DNA of 64,000 nucleotides from Slackia sp. GTDB taxonomy: Bacteria > Actinomycetota > Coriobacteriia > Anaerosomatales > Anaerosomataceae. The stretch covers positions 124,001-188,000 of the forward strand of contig DYEA01000016.1 of NCBI GenBank assembly GCA_020725885.1, given 5' to 3'. Of this stretch, positions 8,189 to 16,072 are shown one piece after another. Every line of letters starts with the position of its first letter. Position 1 is the stretch's first letter. The notes below the pieces were generated by a model. It had not been told where the DNA came from. It saw nothing but the letters and a program-made list of their open reading frames with translations, and searched no databases. The translations under genes and the position numbers were made by a program.

Positions 8189-9528
8189 GCTGGCCGCTCC
8201 GTGTGTCCTTGCTGCCTAAGGAAGGCGTCTACGACGTCGTCGAGGGTCGGAGACGAGACGTCGACGACCTCGTAGGTAGCCCGCACGGTTGCGTGCGGGA
8301 TGTCGATGAGGCGGGCGAGGTCGATCGGCGTGGCCACCACTACGGCGTCGCACTTCGCCGCGCGGATGGTCTCCTCCAGCTCGGCCAGTTGACGTCGCGA
8401 GTACCCCATCGCCGGAAGCACCTCGGTCAGGTGGGGGTAGCTCGCGAACGTCTCGGCGATCGACCCGACGGCGAACGGCCGGGGGTCGACGAGCTCGGCC
8501 GCGCCAGCCGCTCGCGCCGCGATCGCTCCCGCGCCGTACGGCATGCCGCCGTGCGTGACGGTCGGCCCGTCTTCGATGACGAGCACGCGCTTCCCCGAGA
8601 CGGCATCCGGGTCTGCGAGCGTGATCTCGGAAGCGGTCTCGACGACGATGGCGCTGTGGTTGTGGGTGGCGGCGACCCGTTTGAGGTCGTCGACCACCTC
8701 GCGATCGACGGTGTTGACCTTGTTGATAACGAGCACGTCGGCCCTCAGCATGTTCGCTTCGCCGGGGTGGTACAGCCGTTCGTGGCCGGGGCGGTGCGGG
8801 TCGAGTGCGACGATCTCGAGGTCCGGCGCGAAGAACGGGAGGTCGTTGTTGCCTCCGTCCCAGATCACCACATCGGCCTCGCTCTCGGCGGCGCGGAGCA
8901 CCGCTTCGTAGTCGACGCCCGCGTACACGACGATTCCGTCCCGGACGAGGTGCTCGTACTCCTCGCGCTCCTCGATGGTCACGCCGTACCGGTCGAGGTC
9001 TTCGAGCGAGGCGTACCGTTCGACGCGCATGGAGAGCAGGTCGCGGTAGGGCATCGGATGGCGCACGTCGACCGCCGTGAGGCCCCGGTCTCGCAGGGCG
9101 CGGATCACGCGCTTGGAGATGCCGCTCTTGCCGACGCCGGTGCGCACGGCGCAGATGGAGATCACGGGCTTGCTCGACTTGAGCATCGTCGGCGTGGAGC
9201 CCATCAGCACGAAGTCGGCGCCTTCGGCGACGACGAGCGACGCCTTGTGCATCAGGTCGATGTGCGAGACGTCGCTGTACGCGAACACCACGCGCTCGAC
9301 GCCTTCCTCGCGGATGAGGCGGCGCAGGTCCGATTCGGGGAGGATGGGGATCCCATCGGGGTACAGCGGCCCGGCGAGGTCGGCGGGGAAGACCCTGCCT
9401 TCGATGCCTGGGATCTGCGTCGCGGTGAACGCGACCACTTCGGTGCTCTCGTCGTCACGGAAGCGCGTGAGGAAGTCGTGGAAGTCCCGGCCTGCCGCGC
9501 CCATGATGACCGTGCGGGTGCGCTTCAT
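8185..9528 (-). CDS. P-loop NTPase of the cyclic 2,3-diphosphoglycerate synthetase-like family
   Basis: 447 residues. An N-terminal Rossmann-like half (MKRTRTVIMGAAGRDFHDF) is followed by a P-loop, AVRTGVGKSGIS, at about residues 127-138. Motifs such as VIWDGGNNDLPFF, VLINKVNT and the tail region HATVRATYEV match proteins annotated as cyclic 2,3-diphosphoglycerate synthetase in archaea and uncharacterised GTPases in bacteria. The start is ATG 9528, preceded by GGAGGTG. It is translationally coupled to carbamate kinase downstream, suggesting a shared role in carbamoyl-phosphate or phosphate-energy metabolism, but its reaction in this organism is not established. Confidence 0.75.
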   Translation of the reverse strand: MKRTRTVIMGAAGRDFHDFLTRFRDDESTEVVAFTATQIPGIEGRVFPADLAGPLYPDGIPILPESDLRRLIREEGVERVVFAYSDVSHIDLMHKASLVVAEGADFVLMGSTPTMLKSSKPVISICAVRTGVGKSGISKRVIRALRDRGLTAVDVRHPMPYRDLLSMRVERYASLEDLDRYGVTIEEREEYEHLVRDGIVVYAGVDYEAVLRAAESEADVVIWDGGNNDLPFFAPDLEIVALDPHRPGHERLYHPGEANMLRADVLVINKVNTVDREVVDDLKRVAATHNHSAIVVETASEITLADPDAVSGKRVLVIEDGPTVTHGGMPYGAGAIAARAAGAAELVDPRPFAVGSIAETFASYPHLTEVLPAMGYSRRQLAELEETIRAAKCDAVVVATPIDLARLIDIPHATVRATYEVVDVSSPTLDDVVDAFLRQQGHTERPA

Positions 9529-9640
9529 GCAATGCACCTCCGAAAGTATGCAGCCGTGCGGTGCTGCCGCGCGTGGGTCTACGTAGAGAGCATACCCCGT
9601 TATGCGAATGGCGTGCATGCCACCGGCCGAGCGCGCCGGC

Positions 9641-10225
9641 TCAGGCAAGCGGGCGAATCCCGATCACGACGTCGTGGTACTGCAGGACGGGCTTAGGCTC
9701 TATCCCGACGAAGCCCGCGCGCGCGAGGTCGTCGGCGATGCGTTCCGCCCCCGCCCGGTGCTCCACCGGCGGCCCCTTAGGGGTCGGCTCCTTCTTCCAG
9801 TCGACGATGCCGATCCGCGCTCCCGGCTTCAGCACCCGAAGCGCCTCGGCGAGCGCTCTCACGGGATCGTCCAGCTCGTGGTGCAGGTTGATCATGTACA
9901 CCAGGTCGGCGGACTCGTCGTCGAACGGGAGGTCCTCGGCCGCGGCGTCGACGACCTCGATCCTGGCGCCGCCCGTTTCATGCAGATGCTCACGCATCCA
10001 GGCGGTCATCGCGGGCTCGGCATCCACGGCGTAAACGACACCGTCAGCCGGCATGCGGGCCGCGAACTCGCGGGCGAACAGCCCCGTGCCAGCCCCGACC
10101 TCCACGACGACGAGTGCTTCAGCCGCGCCGAACGCCTCCCACATCGCGTCCGGCACGAGGTCGTCGAGCCGCGCCACGTCGTTCAACTTCGCAAGCTTCT
10201 TCGGGTCGAAGCGATACGGGGCCAT
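9641..10225 (-). CDS. Class I SAM-dependent methyltransferase (UbiE/type 11 like)
   Basis: 194 residues from ATG 10225, which AAGGAG precedes; a longer reading from 10246 lacks such a site. Motif I is VVEVGAGTGLFAREFA, motif II ends VYAVDAEPAM, and the acidic loop VVDAAAEDLPF and post-motif region ALRVLKPGARIGIVDW are clear. Such proteins transfer a methyl group from S-adenosylmethionine to small molecules. No neighbour indicates the substrate. It is divergent from the exported DUF2680-like gene. Confidence 0.85.
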   Translation of the reverse strand: MAPYRFDPKKLAKLNDVARLDDLVPDAMWEAFGAAEALVVVEVGAGTGLFAREFAARMPADGVVYAVDAEPAMTAWMREHLHETGGARIEVVDAAAEDLPFDDESADLVYMINLHHELDDPVRALAEALRVLKPGARIGIVDWKKEPTPKGPPVEHRAGAERIADDLARAGFVGIEPKPVLQYHDVVIGIRPLA

Positions 10226-10347
10226 ACGCACTCCTTCGGCGTTCACGACACCGGCGCGGCGCGTTCACCGCGTCTTCACGACTGCTGGACACAATCGATT
10301 CCAGAGCCCAGACGGGGCTCAAGACCGTGACACAGGAGGTGTCTGAA

Positions 10348-10908
10348 GTGAAGCATAGCAAGTCCCTCGCACTCATCGCAGTCGGTCTGGTGGCCGGCCT
10401 GGTGCTCGGCAGCGTCAGCCTTGCTTTCGCGGCGCCGGCCGCCATGGCGACCGGGACCGTCGCTCCGCAGACGGGCGTCCTGGGCGCGTGCATCGGCATG
10501 GGCCAGGCGATCCGCGGAGCGGGCGCGCGGCTGATCGACGTCCTGGCTGACCTCACAGGGCTGAGCACCACGGACATCCAGGCCAAGCGGGCCGCGGGCG
10601 AGTCAATCGCCGACATCGCGAAGAGCGAAGGCGTCGACCCGGACGACGTGGTGGCCAAGGCGCTCGAGGCGCGCAAGGCGCTGCTCGAGCAGAAGGTCGC
10701 TGACGGCACGATCACGCAGGAGCAGGCCGACGCTGCGCTCGCGCAGATGAAGAGCCGGCTGACCGAGCGCGTCAACACGACCGCGACCGGCAGGCCGTCG
10801 TGGGCCGGCCAGGGCGCTGGCCAGGGCGCGGGCCGCGGCGGGTACGGCCGTGGCGGCAACGGCGCCGGCAACTGCGGCGCGTGCGTGAACGCGGTGCAGG
10901 CCCAGTAA
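10348..10908 (+). CDS. Exported small protein with a DUF2680-like helical domain
   Basis: 186 residues starting at GTG 10348 behind AGGAGGTG. A Sec signal peptide (KSLALIAVGLVAGLVLGSVSLAFA) precedes a mature protein. Residues about 65-135 form charged helices with a characteristic pattern: a short helix (DIQAKRAAGESIADIAK), then a long Lys/Glu helix with ITQEQADAAL. This resembles DUF2680 proteins of anaerobic Gram-positives. The C-terminal 45 residues are Gly/Arg/Asn rich with a CGAC motif. Function unknown; it is probably an extracytoplasmic structural or stress protein. Confidence 0.75.
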   Translation: MKHSKSLALIAVGLVAGLVLGSVSLAFAAPAAMATGTVAPQTGVLGACIGMGQAIRGAGARLIDVLADLTGLSTTDIQAKRAAGESIADIAKSEGVDPDDVVAKALEARKALLEQKVADGTITQEQADAALAQMKSRLTERVNTTATGRPSWAGQGAGQGAGRGGYGRGGNGAGNCGACVNAVQAQ

Positions 10909-10937
10909 GCCACACCCCCTCCCTCATCCCCTCCCTC

Positions 10938-10975
10938 GCGCTGCGGGCGGTCGCTTCGGCGGCCGCCCGCAGCGC
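10938..10975 (+). terminator. Strong hairpin after the DUF2680-like gene
   Basis: A perfect 13-base-pair stem (10938-10950 with 10963-10975, arms GCGCTGCGGGCGG and its complement) with a 12-base loop lies 29 bases after the stop codon. No T-run follows, only a T/C-rich stretch, so it may act as a GC-type terminator or as a 3' stabilising hairpin. Confidence 0.6.
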
Positions 10976-11014
10976 ATCTCGTCCTCGTCGTAAGCGCTCC
11001 GGCAGCCGTCATGC

Positions 11015-11043
11015 TTACCGGGACAGCGGGCGTGTGGCATGAT
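11015..11043 (+). promoter_or_regulatory. Candidate promoter for the NYN-LOTUS gene
   Basis: TTACCG (11015-11020), a 17-base spacer and CATGAT (11038-11043) sit 31 bases before the ATG. The match is moderate at both boxes but the spacing is ideal, and a hairpin ends the preceding gene just upstream. Confidence 0.4.
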
Positions 11044-11074
11044 GTGGCGGGGGCTACCGGAAGGAAGGCATGCC

Positions 11075-11869
11075 ATGACGGACGAAGCGCACTCGCTCGC
11101 CGTGCTCATCGACTTCGAGAACCTCGCGCTCGGGTTCGAGCGCGGCGGCCACGGATCGCGCGGGAAGGCCGGGACGGCCAAGCCTGCGGAGTTCGACATC
11201 AAGTCGGTGCTGGAGCGGCTGGTCGAGAAGGGCAAGCTCATCGTGAAGCGGGCGTACGCTGACTGGGGCCGCTTCTCTCAGTACCGCGAGGTGATGCACG
11301 ACGCTGGAATCCAGATGATGGAGATCCCGGAGCGCGGCATGACCGGCAAGAACTACGCGGACATCCAGCTCGCCGTCGACGCGCTCGACCTGTGCTATTC
11401 GAAGATGCACATCGACACGTTCGTCATCGTCTCGGGCGACTCTGACTTCACGCCGCTCGTGTCGAAGCTGAAGGAGAACGGGAAGTCGGTCATCGGGCTC
11501 GGCATGAAGGAGTCGACGAGCGACCTGCTCGCCGCCAACTGCGACGAGTTCATCTACTACGAGGACATCGTGCGGCCTGCAGCGGGGCCGGCCGTGCCGC
11601 TCACATCGATTCCGAAGGCGAAGCGTCCAGCCATCAAGCTCCTCATCGAGGCGGTCGAGGCGCTTCAGCGCGAGAACAAGGACGTCATGTACTCCTCGAT
11701 GGTCAAGGACACGATGAAGCGCAAGCAGCCGCAGTTCTCCGAGTCGTCGTACGGCTACCGCTCGTTCTCCGATCTGCTGCAGGACGCCGAGAAGATGGGC
11801 GTCGTCACGCTCCGGACCGACCAGCGCTCCGGGACGTGGGTCGTCGTGGGGTTCGCGAACGGGAAGTAG
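11075..11869 (+). CDS. NYN-domain ribonuclease-like protein with C-terminal OST-HTH/LOTUS domain
   Basis: 264 residues. The N-terminal NYN (PIN-like, LabA) domain shows its acidic catalytic positions in VLIDFENLAL, DIQLAVDALDL and VIVSGDSDFTPLV. The C-terminal 75 residues (AIKLLIEAVEAL to TWVVVGFA) form a winged-helix LOTUS/OST-HTH module, a proposed RNA-binding domain that commonly accompanies NYN. The protein is therefore a likely RNA-processing or RNA-degrading enzyme in the cytoplasm; its target is unknown. ATG 11075 follows AAGGAAGG. The glycosyltransferase gene begins four bases after its stop. Confidence 0.85.
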   Translation: MTDEAHSLAVLIDFENLALGFERGGHGSRGKAGTAKPAEFDIKSVLERLVEKGKLIVKRAYADWGRFSQYREVMHDAGIQMMEIPERGMTGKNYADIQLAVDALDLCYSKMHIDTFVIVSGDSDFTPLVSKLKENGKSVIGLGMKESTSDLLAANCDEFIYYEDIVRPAAGPAVPLTSIPKAKRPAIKLLIEAVEALQRENKDVMYSSMVKDTMKRKQPQFSESSYGYRSFSDLLQDAEKMGVVTLRTDQRSGTWVVVGFANGK

Positions 11870-11873
11870 CGCC

Positions 11874-13208
11874 GTGCGCATCGCGATCGTCACCGACACG
11901 TACGCGCCTGAGGTCAACGGCGTCGTGACCGCCATCGTGACGCACACGCGGCTGCTCGCGGAGCGGGGCCACGAGATCCTCATCATCGCGCCGCGCTACG
12001 GGGACTTCCGCGATGAGCCGCATCCGGGTATCAGGGTGGAGCGGTATCCCGCCGTCAGCTTCGTCACGAACAAGGCGACCCGGGTCGCGCTGCCGGCGAT
12101 CGCCTCCGTCACGCGCAAGATCCGCGCGTTCGACCCGGATCTCGTGCACGTGCACACCCCGCTCTCGCTCGGAGTCGTGGGGCTGCTTGCGGCGAAGGCG
12201 CTTCGCCTTCCGATCGTGCAGACGTACCACACGTACATCCCGGACTTCATGCAGTACGTCGAGATCTCCCGGCTGCTCGGCATCGACACCCTGCAAGAGC
12301 GTGTCGTCAACTCGCTCGTCTTCGAGCGGGTGCTCGCGTCGGGGCTCTGGCAGCGCATCGTACGTTCGCGCGCGCTTCTGGAGACCGGCCTCGACGATTT
12401 CGTGGACGCCTGGCTCGGCATCAGCGCGGACGTGGCCGAACGGCCCCCCGAGCTGACGGCCCGCATCGCGTGGCGGTACACGCGGCTGCTGTACAACCGC
12501 TCCGACCTCGTGCTCACGCCGTCGCTCACGCTCAAGCGCGAGCTCATCCGCCACGGCGTCACAGCCCCGATCGACCACGTGAGCAACGGCATCGACCTGA
12601 CGCTCGTCACGGTGAAGCAGTCGTACTCTCGCACCGGCCGCCTCGTGCACGCAGGCCGGTTGGGATACGAGAAGAACGTGGACGTGGTCATCAAGGCCTT
12701 CGCGCGAGCGCTCGGGCACGGCACCGAGGCGACGCTGGACGTCGTGGGCGACGGCCCCGCGCGCGACTCCCTCGAGCGGCTCGTCTCTCGGCTGGGAATC
12801 GAGGAGCGGGTGCGGTTCGTCGGCTTCGTAGCCAGAGACGAGCTCGTGCAGCGCTACCACGAGTACGACGCATTCCTCACTGCGAGCACGATCGAGACCC
12901 AGGGCATCGTGCTGCTGGAAGCCATGGCCGCGGGCCTGCCGGTCGTGGGCGTGCGCGCGCTCGCGATACCCGAGATCGTGCGCACGGGTAAGAGCGGCAT
13001 TGTCGTGGCTCCGGGCGACGTGCAGTCGTTCGCGCGCGCGATCGAGCGGCTGGAGGCGGAAGACGCCCTGCGGGAGCGGATGGGCCGCGCGGCGCGTTCA
13101 GACGTCCAGCACCACGAGATCGGTCTCGTGGTGAGCGAGTTGGAGCAGCTGTACCGTCAAACGGCGGCGGCCGCGGAAGCGGTTCCGGCGCCGATCCGTG
13201 GCGGCTAG
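11874..13208 (+). CDS. Glycosyltransferase family 4 (glycolipid glucosyltransferase-like)
   Basis: 444 residues starting at GTG 11874. The N-terminal domain begins IAIVTDTYAPEVNGVV, the acceptor-domain signature of GT4 enzymes that glucosylate or mannosylate diacylglycerol or phosphatidylinositol. The C-terminal donor domain has HAGRLGYEKNVDVVIKAF, VVGDGPARDSLERL and the E-x7-E type motif in TIETQGIVLLEAMAAGLPVVG. It is likely membrane-associated and makes membrane glycolipids or lipoteichoic anchors; the exact acceptor is unknown. Its stop overlaps the convergent ferredoxin stop in CTAG. Confidence 0.85.
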   Translation: MRIAIVTDTYAPEVNGVVTAIVTHTRLLAERGHEILIIAPRYGDFRDEPHPGIRVERYPAVSFVTNKATRVALPAIASVTRKIRAFDPDLVHVHTPLSLGVVGLLAAKALRLPIVQTYHTYIPDFMQYVEISRLLGIDTLQERVVNSLVFERVLASGLWQRIVRSRALLETGLDDFVDAWLGISADVAERPPELTARIAWRYTRLLYNRSDLVLTPSLTLKRELIRHGVTAPIDHVSNGIDLTLVTVKQSYSRTGRLVHAGRLGYEKNVDVVIKAFARALGHGTEATLDVVGDGPARDSLERLVSRLGIEERVRFVGFVARDELVQRYHEYDAFLTASTIETQGIVLLEAMAAGLPVVGVRALAIPEIVRTGKSGIVVAPGDVQSFARAIERLEAEDALRERMGRAARSDVQHHEIGLVVSELEQLYRQTAAAAEAVPAPIRGG

Positions 13209-13399
13209 ACGGCCTCGATGGATATCGCGGCGGTCGGGCAGATCTCGGCGGCGGCTTTCACGTCGCCGTAGAGCTCGTGCGGCGGCTCGCTGCGCAGGAC
13301 GTAGGCGACCCCGTCCTCGTCGATGCGGAAGACGTCCGGGCAGGTGTCCTCGCACAGCCTGCATCCGATGCACAGCGTGCGATCGACTGTCGGCTTCAT
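13205..13399 (-). CDS. Single-cluster [4Fe-4S] ferredoxin
   Basis: 64 residues. Cysteines C10, C13 and C16 in CIGCRLC, and the distal C in EICPTAAIS, form the pattern of monocluster ferredoxins of the Thermotoga type. The extra Cys in EDTCPDVF is the one that forms a disulfide or is free in that family. It is a cytoplasmic one-electron carrier for anaerobic redox enzymes. AGGAGG precedes its ATG. It stands alone, convergent with the glycosyltransferase gene. Confidence 0.92.
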   Translation of the reverse strand: MKPTVDRTLCIGCRLCEDTCPDVFRIDEDGVAYVLRSEPPHELYGDVKAAAEICPTAAISIEAV

Positions 13400-13601
13400 G
13401 GCGGTCCTCCTGTCCGTTCGGGGGGCTCGTAGTCAGGGTACCCCATCGGCCCGGCATAGTCTCACCGAGTGACGTCGGTCACGAACGGGCCGCGACGCCG
13501 CTGCGCGTGCAAGCCGTTCGTCAGGTGCGTGTGCAGACCGCGTCTGGACGTGCCGATGAGGAGGTATCCTGCAGGTGTGGAGTCATGCAAGGAGGTGCTC
13601 G

Positions 13602-14186
13602 ATGCGGAAGCTTCTTGCTGCGGCGCTCGTGGCTGTGCTCGCGTTCGCGCTCGTCGTTCCGAGCGTCGCGTTCGCGCGGAAAGGCGGCGTCCCCGCATCC
13701 GCTCGCGGACGTGGCCACGCAGCCGCGTCGGCGACGGCCGAAGAGCAACCGCAGGCCGACAAGCCAGGGAAGGGCAAGCAGGACAAGGGCTCTAAGCCCG
13801 ACCGCGGCGCGCGTCAGGGTGCAGCGCTGGCGGCGTCCGAAGACGCATCGGAGACGCCTGACGGCGAGGAGCAGGGCGGTCGGCTCCGAGAGCGCGAGCG
13901 CACAGGGATCGCGAACGCGCTCGAACGGCTCCAGAGGAACCTCGCGCGTATGCAGGCCCAGATGGAGGCCGGCCAGCGCAAGGGCCTGCCACCCGGACTG
14001 CAGCGCGTCATCGCCAAGTTCCTCGGCTGGCTCGGCCTGGACGGTGACACGGTGGAGGAGCCGTCGGACGGTGCGGACGACGGGACCGTGAGCGACGAGC
14101 CCACGGAAACGGTCGAGCCCACCGCGACCGTTGAGCCCACTCAGACCATCGGGCCCGAGCCCGCCGACCCGGTCCCGGCCGAGTAA
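13602..14186 (+). CDS. Exported low-complexity protein with Thr/Glu/Pro-rich tail
   Basis: 194 residues from ATG 13602, preceded by AAGGAGG. A signal peptide (LLAAALVAVLAFALVVPSVAFA) leads into a Lys/Gly/Ala-rich linker, a helical segment around NALERLQRNLARMQAQME, and an acidic tail with a Thr-x-Glu-Pro repeat (TETVEPTATVEPTQT). Such tails resemble wall-spanning or surface-exposed stalks. No catalytic motif is seen and no function can be assigned. A TATCCT box at 13564-13569 may be its -10. Confidence 0.65.
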   Translation: MRKLLAAALVAVLAFALVVPSVAFARKGGVPASARGRGHAAASATAEEQPQADKPGKGKQDKGSKPDRGARQGAALAASEDASETPDGEEQGGRLRERERTGIANALERLQRNLARMQAQMEAGQRKGLPPGLQRVIAKFLGWLGLDGDTVEEPSDGADDGTVSDEPTETVEPTATVEPTQTIGPEPADPVPAE

Positions 14187-14240
14187 GGTCGTACGAGCAG
14201 GGCGGGGGCGGCCCTGAACTGGAACCGCACAGATGCGTCG

Positions 14241-14273
14241 CGCAGCGGTCCCTCGCGCGGAGGGACCGCTGCG
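14241..14273 (+). terminator. Perfect 14-bp hairpin between the exported protein and the transporter
   Basis: Arms CGCAGCGGTCCCTC (14241-14254) and its exact complement (14260-14273) with a 5-base loop lie 55 bases after the upstream stop codon, followed by TGGGTTCTGT. It looks like an intrinsic terminator, but it lies inside what appears to be the true N-terminal coding part of the transporter. Confidence 0.6.
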
Positions 14274-14309
14274 TGGGTTCTGTACGACCTCGCCAACACC
14301 ACGTTCGCG

Positions 14310-15485
14310 ATGGGCGTCGCGGGCCGCTACTTCGCGCCGTGGATCGTCGCAAGGGGCGGGACTGACGCGGCTATCGGCGTCGCGGCGGCGGCGGCAGGCG
14401 CTGTGGTCGCGGTCCTCGCGCCGTGGCTGGGATCCGTCGGAGACCGTACCGGCAGGCGCGTGCCGCTTCTCGCCGCCACCACTGTCGTGACGGTCGTCGC
14501 TACGGCGCTGCTCGCGGCGGGATCCGTGCTCTGGTCCCTCGTGCTGTACGCCGTCGCGAGCGCCGGGTTCCACCTCGGCAGCGTCGTCTACGATGCGCTG
14601 CTGCCGACGGTCAGCACCGAGGCCGACCGAGGCCGCGTTTCCGGCCTCGGCGTGGCGGTGGGCTACGTCGGCTCGCTTCTCGCGCTCGGCATCGGCTCAG
14701 CCGTGCTGCCGCGCTACGGTCACTCAGCGCTGTTCGTTGCGCTGGCTGCCGCGTTCTTGGTGTTCGCGCTTCCTGCGTTCGTGGCGATCCGCGAGGCGCC
14801 GCACCCGGCGCCCGGCGGGTCTCCTCGATCCGCCTTCTCCGCGCTCGCGGACGCATGGGGGGTCGCGATCCGCGAGCGGGGGATCAGACGGTTCCTGCTC
14901 GGCCGATTCCTCTACGTCGACGCCATCAACACGTTCTTCCTGTTCAACGCCGTGTACGTCCGGTACCAAGTGGGACTCGACGATCGGGCGACCGACCTGG
15001 CTGCCGCGGTCGGCGTCGCGGCGGCGCTTGTCGGTGCGGCTTTGGCGGGTGCGGCAGTCGACCGCTTCGGCGCAGCCGCAGTGTTGCGCGTCGCGATAGG
15101 CGCGCTGGTGGCGGCCGTCGCGCTCGGCGTAGCGGCCGGACTCGGCGCGCCGCAGCAGACGGCGTACGCTGTGGCGCTTCTCGGAGGCGCAGGCGTCGGG
15201 GCTGCGTGGACCTCGGATCGGGTCGTCATGACGCGGCTGGCGCCGCCGGAGCGCCTTGGCGAGCTGTTCGGCTTGTACGCGACCGTCGGGCGCTTCGCGG
15301 TGCTGCTCGGTCCCGTGGTGTGGGCGTACGTGAGCGGCATCCCCTCGTTGGGCCGGCCGGGCGCGCTCGGGGCGCTCGGCGTGCTGCTGGCAGGAGCGTT
15401 CGGCGTGCTCTGGCGTCTCGACGACGAGCCGTCCGGTCAGCGGTCCCCGGCGGCGCCCGCAGCGGACGGCACGATGAGCTCGTAG
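14310..15485 (+). CDS. MFS transporter, UMF1/Atg22-like family (start unclear)
   Basis: At least 391 residues with about eleven hydrophobic helices and the MFS loop GSVGDRTGRRVPLLA after helix 2. The UMF1-like signature region, W-V-L-Y-D-L-A-N-T-T-F-A, lies upstream of the first ATG, in frame at 14274-14309. The frame stays open back to 14187, but there is no ATG, GTG or TTG in that stretch; CTG 14214 is the only near-start codon. The coordinates given are therefore conservative. Some UMF1 members are amino-acid or sugar exporters; the substrate here is unknown. Its last 49 bases overlap the convergent acetyltransferase gene. Confidence 0.75.
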   Translation: MGVAGRYFAPWIVARGGTDAAIGVAAAAAGAVVAVLAPWLGSVGDRTGRRVPLLAATTVVTVVATALLAAGSVLWSLVLYAVASAGFHLGSVVYDALLPTVSTEADRGRVSGLGVAVGYVGSLLALGIGSAVLPRYGHSALFVALAAAFLVFALPAFVAIREAPHPAPGGSPRSAFSALADAWGVAIRERGIRRFLLGRFLYVDAINTFFLFNAVYVRYQVGLDDRATDLAAAVGVAAALVGAALAGAAVDRFGAAAVLRVAIGALVAAVALGVAAGLGAPQQTAYAVALLGGAGVGAAWTSDRVVMTRLAPPERLGELFGLYATVGRFAVLLGPVVWAYVSGIPSLGRPGALGALGVLLAGAFGVLWRLDDEPSGQRSPAAPAADGTMSS

Positions 15486-15952
15486 ACGGCTACGTCGAGC
15501 CAGCGGTCGAACTTGCGCCCGACTTCCCGCTGCACGCCGCACGGCTCGAAGCCGAGACGCTCGACGAGCGCGATGCTCGCTGCGTTCTCGGTGCAGATGC
15601 GAGCGAGGATCGCGTGCACGCCGAGCGACGGAGCGAGTGCGAGCAGGTGCTCCGCGAGGGCGCGGCCGATCCCGCGGCGGTGGTGCGTGGGCGCGACGTA
15701 CACCGACAGCTCGACGCTCGCGCGGTAGGCGCAGCGGTCCGACCACGGCGAGAGCGCGCCCCAGCCGACCACGGCGCCGTCCGCTTCTGCGACGACGACC
15801 GGGTGCTCCGGCCCGCGCCGTTCGAGCCACTTGCGGCGCGACTCAGGCGTGACCGGCTCGGTGTCGAAGGTCGCCGTCGTGTGCAGCACGGCGTGGTTGT
15901 AGATGGCAGCGATCGCCTCTGCGTCTTCGAGCCGGGCCGGCCTGATGCGCAT
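15437..15952 (-). CDS. GNAT N-acetyltransferase, phosphinothricin acetyltransferase-like
   Basis: 171 residues. It begins IRPARLEDAEAIAAIYNHAV, typical of the PAT/YncA subgroup of GNAT enzymes. The acetyl-CoA loop appears as YVAPTHHRRGIGRALAEHLL, and the C-terminal region has RLGFEPCGVQREVG. It would acetylate a small amine using acetyl-CoA; family members act on phosphinothricin, methionine sulfoximine or related compounds. AGGAGGGG precedes the ATG. The gene overlaps the transporter tail-to-tail by 49 bases. Confidence 0.88.
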   Translation of the reverse strand: MRIRPARLEDAEAIAAIYNHAVLHTTATFDTEPVTPESRRKWLERRGPEHPVVVAEADGAVVGWGALSPWSDRCAYRASVELSVYVAPTHHRRGIGRALAEHLLALAPSLGVHAILARICTENAASIALVERLGFEPCGVQREVGRKFDRWLDVAVYELIVPSAAGAAGDR

Positions 15953-15992
15953 GGTCCCCTCCTGCGCTTGACGACGGGCAAGACGAGCGCGT

Positions 15993-16021
15993 TGTCCGCG
16001 CCGACGCCCTAGCGTACACTA
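15993..16021 (+). promoter_or_regulatory. Promoter for the LeuCD-type dehydratase / IDH operon
   Basis: TTGTCC (15993-15998), 17 bases, TACACT (16016-16021). The site lies 52 bases before the first possible start codon and is the only good pair in the 120-base intergenic region. Confidence 0.65.
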
Positions 16022-16072
16022 TCATCTCCGCGCCACGGCAGCCGTGCCGCCGCGCGCTCTGGAACGAGGAGG

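Noticed and set aside
67-9696. Long open frames antisense or shifted to real genes (for example opposite pncB and the cDPG-synthetase-like gene)
   Set aside because: At this GC content stop codons are rare in all frames. These frames lack ribosome sites and give Arg/His/Ala-rich sequences without motifs.
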